A DNA stretch of 47,981 nucleotides from Stenocarpella maydis. Lineage: Eukaryota > Ascomycota > Sordariomycetes > Diaporthales > Diaporthaceae. The notes below the pieces were generated by a model, which was given only the letters and a program-made list of their open reading frames with translations, was not told the origin of the DNA and made no database searches. This document shows, one piece after another, positions 29,993-42,615 of this stretch (positions within the stretch are counted from its first letter, which is position 1; every line of letters begins with the position of its first letter). Location: the NCBI GenBank assembly GCA_002270565.1, contig NQMI01000188.1, positions 1 to 47,981 of the forward strand. The letters are read 5' to 3'. The translations under genes were made by a program, and so were the position numbers.

Positions 29993-32900
29993 GTTCATTC
30001 AACACAAACGTCTGTCCCTGGTGGCGGACGCCCATTTTAATGGAAAGATAATGGTGAGTTATAATACGGGCCGGTGCCCTTGACAAGTGCCGGTCCCGAC
30101 TTCAACATCGGCGTTCACGAGAAAAGCTAGGGGATTCTAGCGAGGCTTTGTTTTTTCAACCAAAAACGGCATTAAGGGAGGTGTGAACGGCGCAAAAAAT
30201 TCAACATATACCCATACAGGCATTGCAAGGCAAGGGCGGCACAGGCATCCAGGATAGCTACCCTCAACGGGACTATCATCTTGGATCGAGTTCAAAACAT
30301 GACTCGATGGCGTTTGGAAATTCGGAATGATGTGATGATGGGCGAGGGCGATTTGCGCGGCAGCCGGGATGGACCGTCAAATGGTGTAGATGTACTGACC
30401 AGACGAGCTAGTTGAGATGGTGGCCGCACATCGGTGTAGACATGCCTCGCTCAGCAGAAGTGACAAAACAAATACACAGATTGGCCGTGCAATTTCGACC
30501 CCCCGAGTGAAGCGCATGCAACAAAGGTAATAAGGACAGTGGGGACTCTCCCTTCGCGTAGCAGATGGACGTGCTCGGGTGCATTGTTCCCTGAGGTACC
30601 AAGTCGTGGCACAGATTTAAAAGCGCGCTTCTGCAGACTACAAACTCAGATCTGTTGGGTCCCAATGAGGACCATTCTCACAATGTCACAATACACTGAC
30701 TACTTGGTCAACCGCAGCCGGGAAGGGGGCGGGGGGGTGGGGACGAAACTGCCCGGCCCACCTACCTACCTATAACCTTGTATACACCTATAGAACATTT
30801 CCCAACAGGCTCTCACAGCGCTGACCCCATCGCAGGCATACACACTCATAAATCCCTATCAACCAATCAGCCGCAACTTAGAACGGCCGAGACGAGTAAC
30901 GTGTTAGCTGGACCCCGGCAGAGGATTAGCAGAAATAGAGACTGCAACTATGTTGTACGTGGTTGCAAATTAGGATCCGGGGAAGAAATCCGAACTAAGA
31001 GCATATACAGCTCATGAGGTCCAGCCTCATCGCGTACATCGATCGCCATCTGCAGTTTCTGTGTAGGGTTCAGGCGAGCTGGCAGTTGTGGGAACAACGG
31101 AGATATAGTACCTTGGATGGCGATGATTTCCTTTTATTTCTTCCTTTTAAGAGAAGTAGGTAGTTAGATGTATTTAGAAGTATGAATTCTCTAGCTACCC
31201 GTTTGAGGCACTTGTAGTTTTTAACAATTATCGCTCTCGGTGGCCAAGTCAAGCCTTGTATGTCTTGAGATCTTGAAGCGGCAGAAAGTAACAGGAAGCT
31301 AGCATGCCTAGGTTTTTGCGAGTCCTCGCTTGTATTTGTGTCGAAAGAAGAGTTGTGCAAACCTCCGGAGCGGGTGGCGGTGTGCAAGGTGGCGGGTTGT
31401 TCCGAGGGCAAGGTAGCCAGCCACTGGAGGACTATCGTGATGGGAGTTGGGGGCAAGCTATCAACATCCAGGTGGGGGAAGCATCTCTGAAAGCCTGGCC
31501 AACCCGAAAGTTGCGGAATTTCATCAATGGTATTCGGAGAGAGGCACAACTTTGATGCCTCTAGGGTGGGCTGAAAAGGAGAAAGAGTCCACCGTTAGTG
31601 ACAGCATAGATGATAATGAAGAAATATGATCGTTCCGATGGAGGCCACAGCTGCCCAAAGTCTTTCGTTGTCACTCCTTAGGATTCGTGCCATTAGTATT
31701 GCGAAAGCTGTAGGCACGCTCATGATATCCGTGGGAGGAGAATCTTGGAGTGGCCGGTGTAAGAGATTTTTCGCCCTCCTTAATGTAGTTGTGATACTCT
31801 GATTTTCTTGTTCTCGAAAGTACTGTCCTGTTTTTAAGGCTTAGCAAAGTATAGCATAGACGCAGTGCCAATAGACTTCTGTGATACCGACCTCCTCTGT
31901 GATCCCCTCCTGTCGGCATATTTCTAGCGCTTTATTCCAGCCAACTCTTCGTTGACTTGCTTGGCCACAACGGGTTCTTCTTCTTCTCCCGCAATCTTTA
32001 ATCTGACCTCTTTCCTCTACTTTGACGGAATTTGGGGAGACATGGAGTATCCTGAAGATGAACCACTACAAAAGGCTGTGGCACTGTTCGGCCTAAAGCC
32101 CTTCATCTCTAGCCCAAGTTGTCTACTTGCCAAACAGCTTGTTCGGACAGGGCTACACCGCAAGTTCCGTAACTGCCGCTGGGAAATGTTATTGGTATGG
32201 TGGCTTGTGGGCATATTCTTGTTTATATATCCATGTTGCTTGCGCAGGTGGAGAGTATGGGTTTCTAGGCTGGTGCTTGTGGCATTGACCGTGTTGATGT
32301 GCTTGTAGTCAGGTATGGCATGAATCGATGTAGTACTAGGGGTTATACAAAGGTAAGGACAGATGCCTTGACCGATGTTGATCTGGGCTGTGAATATGAC
32401 ATCCAAGTGCAGCTCAGGGGTGATTCTGAGAGATACCAGCGGGGCCTCACAAACATTCATATAGCTTTAACCGAGGTCATGGCGAGAGTGTCGTCTCAGT
32501 TATGACCTGGGCGGTTGATGTCGATGCGGTGGAAAACGGCTGCTAAAATCAGGAAGAACACAAATCATCTCAGCGGGAGGTTAACTTACACGCACACAGG
32601 CTTTGGGCTACCTTGAAGAGATATGCAATTGCAGAGGATACACAAGTCATGTTCCAAACATAAGCATACCTGTAAAGAACCGCCGGAACAGGCAAGACGA
32701 AATCCAGCCTTCCTCATAACAGGTAGCATATGGGAGGGAAAAGAAGGAGTCTATTTTGGTAAGGCTATTGGGTCGGGAATTTCTCCATGGCTGCTGGCTG
32801 CCCTTGATGGCGGGATGGGACCTGGCCTGGTGGATTATAGGCCCCCCGTCTCGGTACAGGCAGAATGGCCCGGTGGTTAGCTAGGAGGAAAGGTGAGGCC

Positions 32901-35900
32901 GGGCAGGGCGTAGTTTGGCGAGATGTTGGAGATGATGTTGCCTGTCAGCTCCCTTGTAGGTTCCCTCGCTGGCCAGGAGGGGGTGGCATATGACACTTGT
33001 ATGCGCATGGCAAGAAGGGACCCTGGGCGGCCTTAGTTGCTCAGCTGGCGGCTGTGTTGAATCACCCTTCGGCAAGTTTCTCATTCGGGAATCATTAATC
33101 CTCACGAGGCATTCCTTTTCTTGGTGTCGTGCTGTGCAAGAGGGCCATGATGCTGTGTTTCTGATGCAAAGGAGGGCCGACTAGTGACAGGGGGCGCGCA
33201 GGGGGTGGATGGTGGTGGCATTGCAGGCTTGGGTGCTTCAGGTGGGGCAACTTGGCTCAGGGGAGGGAGAGGGAAGCGTGTCATGACTGATGATGCCTCG
33301 TCTGTGTCACAGAGGAAATACCGCCGGTGAGGGAGGGGCTCGTGGTATAGGCACACTTTACCAGTCTGCTGGTATATTCCGGCGGCGACTGCGGCACGAC
33401 GCCCGGGGCACATGGGGATGAAACTACTAGTTCGCTGAGATGGCAGAATGCCACATTATCAAACGGACGGGCAGTGGCTGAGCTTGTATGGGATCTGGGA
33501 AAGGGGAGGGATGGCTTAGATGGTGGAGGGTGGCGGTGCCGTATGAGGGAGAGACGTAGCGTGGGTGGCTTGCTTGCCTCCCCACGAACCCTACGACCGT
33601 TGGAGGCCACGGGGTGATGAGTGCCAGGATCCCAAGGCGCTGGGACAAATAGTCCAGAGGCTAATAACATTACATCGTATACCGTGAAAACCGCAGTCCA
33701 AGCGACCAGCAATCAATCAATCAATCATGACGTAGGGGGGGGGTGGTTCGCATCCTCGTCGTTCTTTTGTCCTGTTCTCTTGTGGCATACCAACAGGGCT
33801 GGACAACAACAGAGGGTGTAGATACGCGGGTGTGAATACGCCAACACAATGCATGTTGAGAACCATGCTGGCCCATCTAACCCCCATGCGGTGCTGTATG
33901 TACGGACGTACATGCTGCACAGCATAGCTTGATCGACGGTGGCTTTTACATTTTACATACCCGGGCCTTGCATATAGTACGAGGTCCCCCCCCCCCGGCC
34001 TCGGGCGACACGAGAGCCAGGCACGGCCAGACCAACGAACGGCCTATGGGGCCCCGGAAAGTTCCTGCCAGCCGAGGACAGTGAAGGGCAAGAAGGTAGC
34101 ATCTGACTCATTGGAGAAGCTTATATCATGAAAAGGAAATGACAACAAGTCTGCAGAGCCGGAGAAATAAACAACAAGCCAAGGGGCGGCCGGCGTACTC
34201 GTTCGGCTCGAATTAGAAGCATCCAGCCCCGGCAGAGGGGCACAGGCAGGATCCAGGCGTCAGTTTGGTTTTTAGAGCATGTAATAAGAAGAACAAGCAC
34301 ACCATCACCAGCACGATGGTGCCACGAGCGGTGTGCATCGTAGTAGCGAGATGAGCGGTTCCTTCTGCAGAAGAGAGTCGAGCTGTAGGCCTACTTGTAT
34401 GTGGTAGTGTGCCATTTCCCCATGCTCAATTATTCTGCGACGGCTCGAGCAAGGGCCAACGTTGACGAAGTGCACATCTCGCTAGAGGAGGTCTCGCCCG
34501 TGTCGCCCATCGCATCGTCGACAGAGCCCACCACAACGGCCGGGGCTCATTTCGGGGCGCGGTGGGGCCCCCAATCAACAGCAGTTGGTCTGTGTGCAGA
34601 CACTGAACGAGCAGACGGACGAGAAAGACAATGGACACGGTGGAGACGGGCGTGAGCCGAGTGATTGCCGACGCAGGCGCTCACGCGCCCCCCCCCCCTT
34701 TGCCAAGGAGGCTCCACCTTATTGGGGAATTGCGTCTTGGCTGGTGAAACAGCGCACCTCCTTTTCACACCCCTGCTAGACAGACTCCTGCTAATTTCAA
34801 TGGCCTCCCCAGCAGCCTGTTTTTTTCTTGGTCGACGATGCCGACGCCTGCTTCTCCTCGCCGCCGGCTGCTGGCATACGAGGAGTCATCGATGGGCTGG
34901 CCCCACGCTGAGACATTACGGTGGGTGTCGTTTCCATGATCCTGCCAGTCTGCCAGTCTGCCAGTCTGCCAGTCTGCCAGTCTGCACCGAGGGCCACCTG
35001 GGGGCCATCGTGCCTTTTTTCCTGGCTTCCTTCTGATCGGCGACGACGAGATCTGGAGCAATCTGGAGGCCAAGCATTTTCGTTTCTGCCAATCTCCCGG
35101 TCTTTTTGTGGGCCCCCGCTCTCCCAGAGGGCGAGAACACACACCCTCGCGGAACCACGCAGAACCACCCAGGGCCAGCACCGCCAGCACGGATTCGCCG
35201 CATGACAGTGTCGTGCGAAAGGGCCATGTCACGGCCATGCAGCGTGCCCCAATTTATCTCCTGTCCTTTTTCGCACGAGAGCGACGGGGCCAGCTCCTTG
35301 GACCCCTCGTCATCGCCAGTCTCGACAGCAACAGGGACGTTGCAGTCGGCAGTTTAGGCTCGGCGGTCTGAGAGCTGGCTCACCGTCCGAAGACGGCCTG
35401 GGCGCATGCAACCTCTCCCGTGCGCTGAACAACAATGAATTGGCTGCCGCTGTCTTGCGGACGGACGTTGTCACAGAACAATAACAGCTAGGCGTCCCGC
35501 CCCGTCATCCACGTACGTGAGCTACAGGATTCCGACACGCTGGTGCCCGCCTAGTAATAAGTAGTGCCGCATGTGCGTCGCTGCTCATGAGTGCCTGTAT
35601 AGACCCTTCACTATACCCGGGAGCCAGGCAGCCTCGCAGCCAACGACCAGATGAGACCCGCCGCCTTAAGAAATGAGGCAGGCGCCATTGGACGCGAGAA
35701 TCCCCCTCTGTTGCCGCCCAGCTCCGCCGGGTCAGCCATCTCTCGCACAGGCAGCGTCATGAGGGGTACACGCAGGAAGTCTAGAAGGTGACACAGCTGC
35801 CAATAACCAGCCGCCCGGGCGATGATCTGCAAAACAAACTACCACTACGATGCGACGACGTTGCGGTTGGGGAGGAGGTAATCGGGTACTAAACTCTTGC

Positions 35901-37218
35901 AACTCTGCTTGGGGTTGCTGGTCGACCTGAGGTCGGATGAACTTTATCTAGCGCTGCATCTTCACCGTCACAGGTCACAAACGAGGGCCAGGCCCTCACT
36001 GTGCTGCACGCTCAGCACCGATAATACCCTTGGGTTGATCATGGTCATCTGTGGGTGTGTGGCCCCTCGAGGGAGATCCATTGGAGATGCCCACAACGCT
36101 CTTCATCCCAACGCGCGACTGTGCAAGAAGCACCGGGTTCAAGTCGGCCACCGCTGGCGGAAGAGGCACAGGCAACGCAGGTGCATCTGCCTAGGAGAGC
36201 ACGGAATACCCAGTGCATTTTCCAGGAGTTGAGGCCAGGCATTTCATCCGAACCTACTACCTTCGGACGACGACATGGGAAGTTGATGGGATTACTTGGA
36301 CCTCGTCTCTCTTTCTCTCTCCACACCACCCAGCCTTGAGCAACAACACTGCGGCCACCCCTCCTGTCCGCTTGGACACCCTTGGCAGCAGGATCTGAGC
36401 CTCCGTGCTCCCCTGCTGCTGACCGGGATTGGCCCCGGCCTTGGTGTTCTGATTGGGCCATGCCACCTCCTCGCCGCGCCCGTTCCTGCATTTGCCCCTG
36501 ATGGAGCTCAAGGATGCCCTGGCGACGGGAGGGCGGTTGCTAACTCTCGTTTCTTTTCTCGCCGCCCAAGAAGAGATTCCCACCCGTACCAGCGCGCCGA
36601 AGGGTCGCAGGCGAGTTGAGCTGCCGGGCCCCGGTACCACGCAGAGCCCACGCAAGCCTGCCCTGTTTGCCCTAGGCGGTGGATCAGCCAAGATTGATTT
36701 AAGGGTTATTCATAGCTGAGGCGGCAAGTCCACCGTGGCGGCGGTGCTCTCGGCCTCCTATGCTCACATGGGGGCCGGGGTCCCGACGAACCAGACCTCA
36801 CCCTGGACTGCTCACAACTGGGCTCCTGATCGAATTTACGGGGTGATCAAGTGAAATGGGGCCATCACCGGTGGTGCCCACACCCCTCCTGCAGCCGCCC
36901 TGCTCAAAAAGGGCTGATGGCCTCCCATCGGCGGGTCTGTATATCTCCCTCCTTCTCTCCTCACCCAACACGGAGCCTGACCTCGATCGTTCTCCCCGAC
37001 ATTCTTTTGAACAGTGTCTCTTTCGGCGAGCAATAGCAGCTTAGCTACTCATTCATTCCCAACCAAATACATTCTTTACCGAACGAGTGCATACTGTGTC
37101 TGCCCTCCTCCACGGAATTGACTTCCACTCATTGTCTGCTCATCAGCATACCCACGATCTTTCTCTCACTCCCGAAGAGTACCGAACCAGAAATCTGAAC
37201 CAAACCGAACAAGCCAAG
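29993..37218. other. 7.2-kb stretch without a recognisable gene
   Basis: I find no frame with family motifs, intron structure or codon bias like the neighbours. The longest candidates are 31549-31070 minus (159 codons), 31952-32308 plus (118 codons, with a hydrophobic C-terminal half), 32460-32017 minus, 33712-33281 minus and 36491-36045 minus. They overlap frames on the other strand and resemble nothing known to me. About 31050-32700 is visibly AT-richer than its surroundings and may hold decayed sequence. Low-complexity items are a C-run at about 33986-33999, a CAAT tandem near 33711-33726 and the CTGCCAGT array at 34942-34981. The last kilobase is probably the promoter and leader of the gene at 37219. 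Confidence 0.55.
34942..34981 (+). repeat. CTGCCAGT tandem array, five perfect units
   Basis: Five exact 8-bp copies followed by a partial CTGC. It is not in a supported coding region. Function unknown; likely a simple minisatellite. Confidence 0.95.
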
Positions 37219-38119
37219 ATGAAGTCTGTGCTCGCTGCCTCCCTGGGTCTCGCGACCCTGGCTTCCGCCAACAACGTCGTCTACCCCCAGCACCCCCACT
37301 TCAACTACCGCCGACAAAACGGCACGGCGAGCGCGGGTGCTGAGCTCACCACCCTGACCGTCCTGACCACCTCCATCCGGACCGTCATCAGCTGTGCCCC
37401 GACCGTCACCAACTGCCCGGCAAACTCCGCCTCCCTGACCCAGCTGGCCTCCACCGCCCCCGAGAAGGTTTCTACCGTCCTCGTCACCGACGTGATCCAG
37501 CTCGCCACCACCATCTGCCCCGTCGCCGAGGCCTCCGGCATCTCCTCCAGCGTCCTCTCCGTCGCTGCCACCGGGGGTATCACCGGCACCACCATCACCG
37601 GCACGCCCGGCGCTGTCCCCACGCCCGCCCCAGGCCCATCCGGCCCCCTCGCGAACGGCACCGCGCCCACACCTCCCGTCACCGCCGTCTCCCCCGAGGC
37701 TTCCAACCCCCCTGCTGGTGATGATGAGGATGAGTGCGAGCCCGATGTCACCACCCAGGTCACCACCTCCGCCGTGACCCTGACCTCTGGCATCCCAGTC
37801 ACCGTCACCATCACCAAGCCTGGTGGCCCCGGCAACGGGGGCGGCGTTGAGGTCAGCACCTCTACTGTGTTCACCACCTTCGTCACCGCCATCCCCGTGA
37901 CCAAGACCGTCGTCAACACCGAGTCCTCCCCCGAGTCCACCGAGGAGTCTTCCCCCGTTGGCGGTGGATCCGGCGGCCAGGGCAGCAGCGAGGCCACCAC
38001 CATATCCGGCACCACCACCACCACTGCTTACACCACCGGCACCAAGACCGCCACTCTCACTAGCAAGGTCACCAAGCCCACCGGCGACAGCTCCCCCGTT
38101 GGCTCCAACTCCAACTCGT

Positions 38120-38150
<31 letters not shown>

Positions 38151-38632
38151 TGGCGCTGACGCTGAGGGCACTTGCGTCCCGTAAGTTTTTGACAATTCTC
38201 ATATTATCCACTCGAAAGACTCAATCTTGCTAAACTCTTCACAGTGAGACTGTCACCGTCACCAAGGAGGGCCCCACCGTCTACGTGACCGTCCAGGGCA
38301 CCGCCCCCACCAGCGTCCCTCTGGCCGCCAACGCCGCCGTCCCCACTGCTGCCTCCGCTCCCTCCGCTGCCTCCGCCTCCTCTCCTCAGGCATCCGGCCC
38401 CGCCTCCACCGGCGGCGACGAGTCAGCCGGGGACGATGACACCTGCGATGAGGACGGTGAGGGCGCCGACACAACTACCCCTGCCGACGGCGAGGAGGAT
38501 GACACCTGCGACGAGGAGCCCGAGGAGACCGTCACCGCCACCGTTGTGCCCGCACCCACTGGCTCCAACGGCACCGGCTCTGCCTTCCCCACCGGCGCCG
38601 CCCTCAAGAACCGCTTCGCCAAGGTGTACTAA
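37219..38632 (+). CDS. Secreted Ser/Thr-rich, probably cell-wall protein
   Basis: Exons 37219-38180 and 38245-38632 (64-nt intron, GTAAGT..TTGCTAAACTCTTCACAG) give 449 residues. Residues 1-17 (MKSVLAASLGLATLASA) are a signal peptide. The mature part is rich in Thr, Ser, Val and Pro, with repeated short TVTVT-like motifs, NGT sequons, a (GS)n run encoded by a GGCTCC microsatellite (about 38120-38150), and an acidic C-terminal part in which DDTCDE occurs twice. The first 100 residues (LTTLTVLTTSIRTVISCAP, TDVIQLATTICPVAEA) have paired Cys and may fold. The C-terminus lacks a hydrophobic tail, so a GPI anchor is not supported. Composition suggests a heavily O-glycosylated wall or secreted protein. 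I do not recognise a named family. Confidence 0.8.
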
Positions 38633-41178
38633 ATCGCTTGATTTCAAAACTCTAGCGATGAGGACGCATCGAGGCGAGACGAGACAACAGAAAAAGAACA
38701 GTGGATGAATTTCTGTGTGTGGGCAGCAAACGGGGCTTGGTATGAGACCATGACTGGACTTTTTGACGTTGGACGGATCACCGTATCTCCAACCTTTTTT
38801 CTTTGTTTCTGGACAAACCCCATTTTCTGGTTGGCGCAGGAAAATGGGTGAGGGATACACCAGGTCCTGCTGTGTGTGCATGTGTGGTCATCACCCCCCC
38901 CCCTCTCGCCTGGGGTCGTGGAGGTGCAGACAAAAGAAGACTTTCTTGTAGCATGTTGTAGTGTCATCGGCATGGAGGGGAATACCTTTTTGTGTAGTCT
39001 TTTCGATAGCGCTGGCAGAGGGAGATGTTGTACCCACCTGCCCTGCCTCCTTCCTCCCCGGGAAATGGAGAGCGAGCCGTGCGTGTCTCCTCCCCTGTCT
39101 TCCGATTCTTGGAGGGTAGAGAATTTTAAAGATGGATGGATTGTCGTCGTTTTTGACCTCTCAGAAAACACTTGTCCTTGGTGTCGTGATCTGCAATGGA
39201 TTGGAAGCTAGAGAGACGTCCGCTGTGTACGTCGTCGTGAGCCTGAGACGAGGTGAGGTCGGGAAGAGAAACGGCGTCGCGCGTCCCTGCTTCCTTGCCT
39301 GGCTCGAGGGCTTGCTGGCGTTATCTGAAACATGAGACGCCTCTGCCCTTTTCTCTCCCACGGCATTCCTGGTCCAAACCCCGAACCGGGCCCATACGAA
39401 GCCCTCGATTCCCTTGTTGGGCATTGTCTCATGGCAGGGCACTAGTTGGGCCTGGGCACGCGCGTATTGACAATGTATTGGGATGGAAACGGGATTTTGT
39501 CCATCAACTACCTCGAAGCAGGAATCCATTGGCTCGGTGATGCGACATGGGACTGGAAACCGTGTCCCATCCAGGAAACCATTGACACCGATACAGTATC
39601 CACGGCCCTTCCCGAGCGATCCGACTAGCATGTTGGGGAGGGGCCGCCAACACGGCCGGTATCTCGTGCCTGGGGGACAGAGACGACGACGATGCTCTTG
39701 ACAAGAAGGTTCCAAGGGATGGCTCCAGCTTCAGGGATCATTATAAAAGGTTGAGAAACCTTTTTTTTTTTCTTTTCCCCGGCGTTTGGAAGATCGTGAG
39801 GGACTCCGACGCCTACGGGGCACCCGGCTGAGCAGCAAGCAGCATGCAGGCGCAGCTTTGTTGGCGGGGGGCGGGGGCGAAACTCCGAGAGCCGGCCCAC
39901 CCTACACGAGTTCGCCGGGGGAGAGGCTCCTGGCTTATCTAGCCCATCTCCTGCGGGCTCTGAGGTTATTGAAAAAGAAGTGTTCCAAGCAAGCTCTGTA
40001 GCGTTGACATGCCTCAGACCCGGGAAGCTAGATATGCTGTGCTCGTCACGGTGGTGCGTGGGGGGATGGAAGCTTGGGAGGTGCCCACACCCCCCGTGAG
40101 GAACGTGTCACAGGATGCGATGTATACTGAATAAACCAGGCCTGAAATACCTAGGTAGTCAAATGGCCTCGTCACAAGCCCGCCAGCCAGGCTGTGGGGG
40201 GGAGGGGGGGTTCCTCGGGGAGGTTTATTGGTTGTTGGTTCCCACAAGCCAGCCCACAGACGCGCGTGCTAGAATACTCCAGCTGGGCAGAGAAGGCGGC
40301 TGCCTCGTCTGTGCTGGAATTAATCGATGGAGGAAGACGAGTAGGATTCACGGTTTTCAGCGCCACCAAAAAGGACCGCGACGAGCTGCAGCCCCAGGCG
40401 AACAAGTAGCTGCAACGAACGGGGCAGATGAGAATGCAGCGGTGTCTCGTCGCCACGGCGAGGCACGCACGAAGGGGGGGGGGGAGGCGCGATGCAGGTG
40501 TCTAAATGCAGCCCTAGTGCAGCAATCCGCATGGCTCCTTTGTTTGTGCCTTGGTTGCATCCAACACAACAACCCGTCGGCTGATATACAACTGATGGCC
40601 CTCAACGTCAACGGATGGGTGTCTCGATGGATGAGCATGAGTATGAGGATGTAATTAGTCGTAAAGTATTATTATTTATTAGTAATTGTGAACAAGCGGG
40701 ACAGGAAACCTTGAACGAGGGAAAGTCGGGCAGCATGACAGTCTCGCAGCTGTGGACCGATTGCTCTCTTGCAACCAAGCCCGAGTTGCCGCGGGGGCCA
40801 GAACAGGCTGAACCAGTCGAGGGCCGCCTCTGCCTAACCTGATGCTCGCCTCGGGCCATACTGTCTACTACTCTTGTTGTCGAGCGGCCTCGCGTCTGTT
40901 CCAGTTGGGCATAACCCCCCTCCCCCGCCCCAGCCTTGGACCTGACCTAGACCTTTGGGACACTGGAACCCGGACCCAGACCCGGACAAGGGACCGACCG
41001 ACCTGCGACGTGACGAATATCTCGTGCTCGTCTCCTGTTGGCAGCCCAACGCCCTCCTTCTCCCAGTTCCTCCTCTCATTCCCCCTCAAGCAAGTACGCT
41101 GCTCTCGCCAGCCCTCGGTCCAATCTGGTCTCTGCTTTTCCAGTCGCCCAAGGGAAGCCATCACCGCTGCTGTCCACG
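38633..41178. other. 2.5-kb intergenic stretch without a supported gene
   Basis: Frames on both strands (for example 39715-39161 minus, 40115-40654 plus, 40842-41537 plus) show no motif; the last overlaps the leader and shifted frame of the WW gene. A TTATAAAAGG at about 39741-39750 resembles a TATA box but precedes no recognisable gene. The region just before 41179 is pyrimidine-rich and is probably the WW gene leader. Confidence 0.5.
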
Positions 41179-42615
41179 ATGTCAGGGCCAGGCTCGCCAG
41201 GCCAGGAGGGCCCCACGTTTGCCCCGCCACATCTCCCTCCTGGCTGGATTGCGCAGTGGGATGCGAACAGCAGGAAGTATTACTACGTCCAACTCTCGAC
41301 TGGCGTTTCGCAGTGGGACGTCCCGACAGACGCCGCCCCCGTCGGAGGAGGAACTCCGGCCTCAGCCAACGAGCACCCCTACGGCGTCCCCGGCCAGCGC
41401 CAGCTCATCACCCATGCCGACGGCACCCAGACCGTGAACACCCCGATGGCTCCTTGGAGCCCGTCATGCCGAACGAGGCCGGCGGCACCAGGGGGATTGG
41501 ACGCGAATGTCCGCCGGTGACAGGGGCCTTGGTGTAAGCCCACAACCTCCCTCCCCTGCCGCCTTGGCCCCCATCCATCGTGCGCCATCATGCCCGCGAC
41601 ACTCCCGCCCCCCCCCCCGCCCATAGAGCATGGCCATGAACGCATTGCTTGGTGGCAAGCCAGGCGGCGGCGGCGGCGGCGGCGGCGGCCACAACTCGAG
41701 TCGCAGCCCCTTTCGCGGCCTCGCGAACCAGGTCATCAGCGGCCTGACACACAGCAACACCGGCGGTCACGGGCAGCAGCAACAACAACAACCACAACAA
41801 CAACAACAACAACAACATGGCTCGTCGGGGGCAGCCGGCGGCCTTGGCGGTAAGATCGTCGGCCAGCTCGCCTCGAATCTCTTCTCGGGCAACAAGCCGT
41901 CGCAGCCCCAGAGCTACCACAGTGGCCAGCCCGCGCAGTCGCATAACTCGGGCGGCCTTGCAGGTTCCATGATGGGCTCTGTCGCACACATGTTTGGGGG
42001 CCAACCTGGCGCCTCGGTACGTTTGCACACCCGAGGCCCCGAGATATATGACCTGTCTGAGGCTCCAGTGTGTACTAACTGACGCCCGACTCTGTGCAGA
42101 ACCAAAACTTCGGGTACTCCAATTCCGGCCAGACGGGTGCATATAGCGGCTCTGCGCCTCCCTCAACATACCAGGCGCCGGGCGCATCCTCGCAGCACCA
42201 GTCTCCTGCCCAAGGGCACAGCTCCCAGCCCGCCCATAACCCCCAAGCCGCGACTACCCCCTCCTACCACGCGCCCCAACATACCCCGAGCTTCCCCCCG
42301 CCGCCGAGCCAGTACGAGGGTCAACATGGCTATCCGGGCCATCCGCAACAACACACGCCGTACGGCCAACACGTGCCAATACCGGGCCCGCCCACCGGCG
42401 CACCGCCTGCGCAGTACGGGCAGTCCCAGTACGCGCAGGGCTACGGCCACCAGCAGGCACCACCGGCATACGGCGGCCACCAGCAAGGCGGCTACAATGG
42501 GGCTACACCGTCGTACCCTCCGCCTCCGGGTCAATACCAGCCCCAGGCAGGGTACGGCGCTCAGGACCGCGGCTTACATGGGGTATACCATTATGGCAGC
42601 AATCCCGCGTACTAG
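41179..42615 (+). CDS. WW-domain protein with Gly/Gln-rich, prion-like C-terminus; one-base frame break
   Basis: Exons 41179-41531, 41627-42016 and 42100-42615. Residues 19-49 are a WW domain (LPPGWIAQWDANSRKYYYV...SQWDVP, with W23, W46 and P49), a module that binds proline-rich peptides. After QLITHADGTQTV the frame changes near 41441: the annotated frame turns to NTPMAPWSP, while the adjacent frame reads HPDGSLEPVMPNEAGGTRG up to the splice donor. One missing base after GTGAA would restore about 419 codons. The rest holds phase well: a poly-Gly run (GGC)n, a poly-Gln run (CAA)n, and a C-terminus rich in Gln, Tyr, Gly and Pro ending HYGSNPAY. Because all other exons are intact, the break may be a base-calling error rather than true decay. 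The start at 41179 is the first Met before the WW domain. Confidence 0.7.

Noticed and set aside
27890..29998. 702-codon open frame on the minus strand opposite met6
   Set aside because: Antisense shadow of a GC3-biased gene; composition (Leu/Val/Gly/Asp-rich) is typical of such shadows.
37129..38211. 360-codon minus-strand frame opposite the secreted-protein gene
   Set aside because: Glycine-rich shadow of a Thr/Pro-rich repeat sequence; crosses the intron of the real gene.
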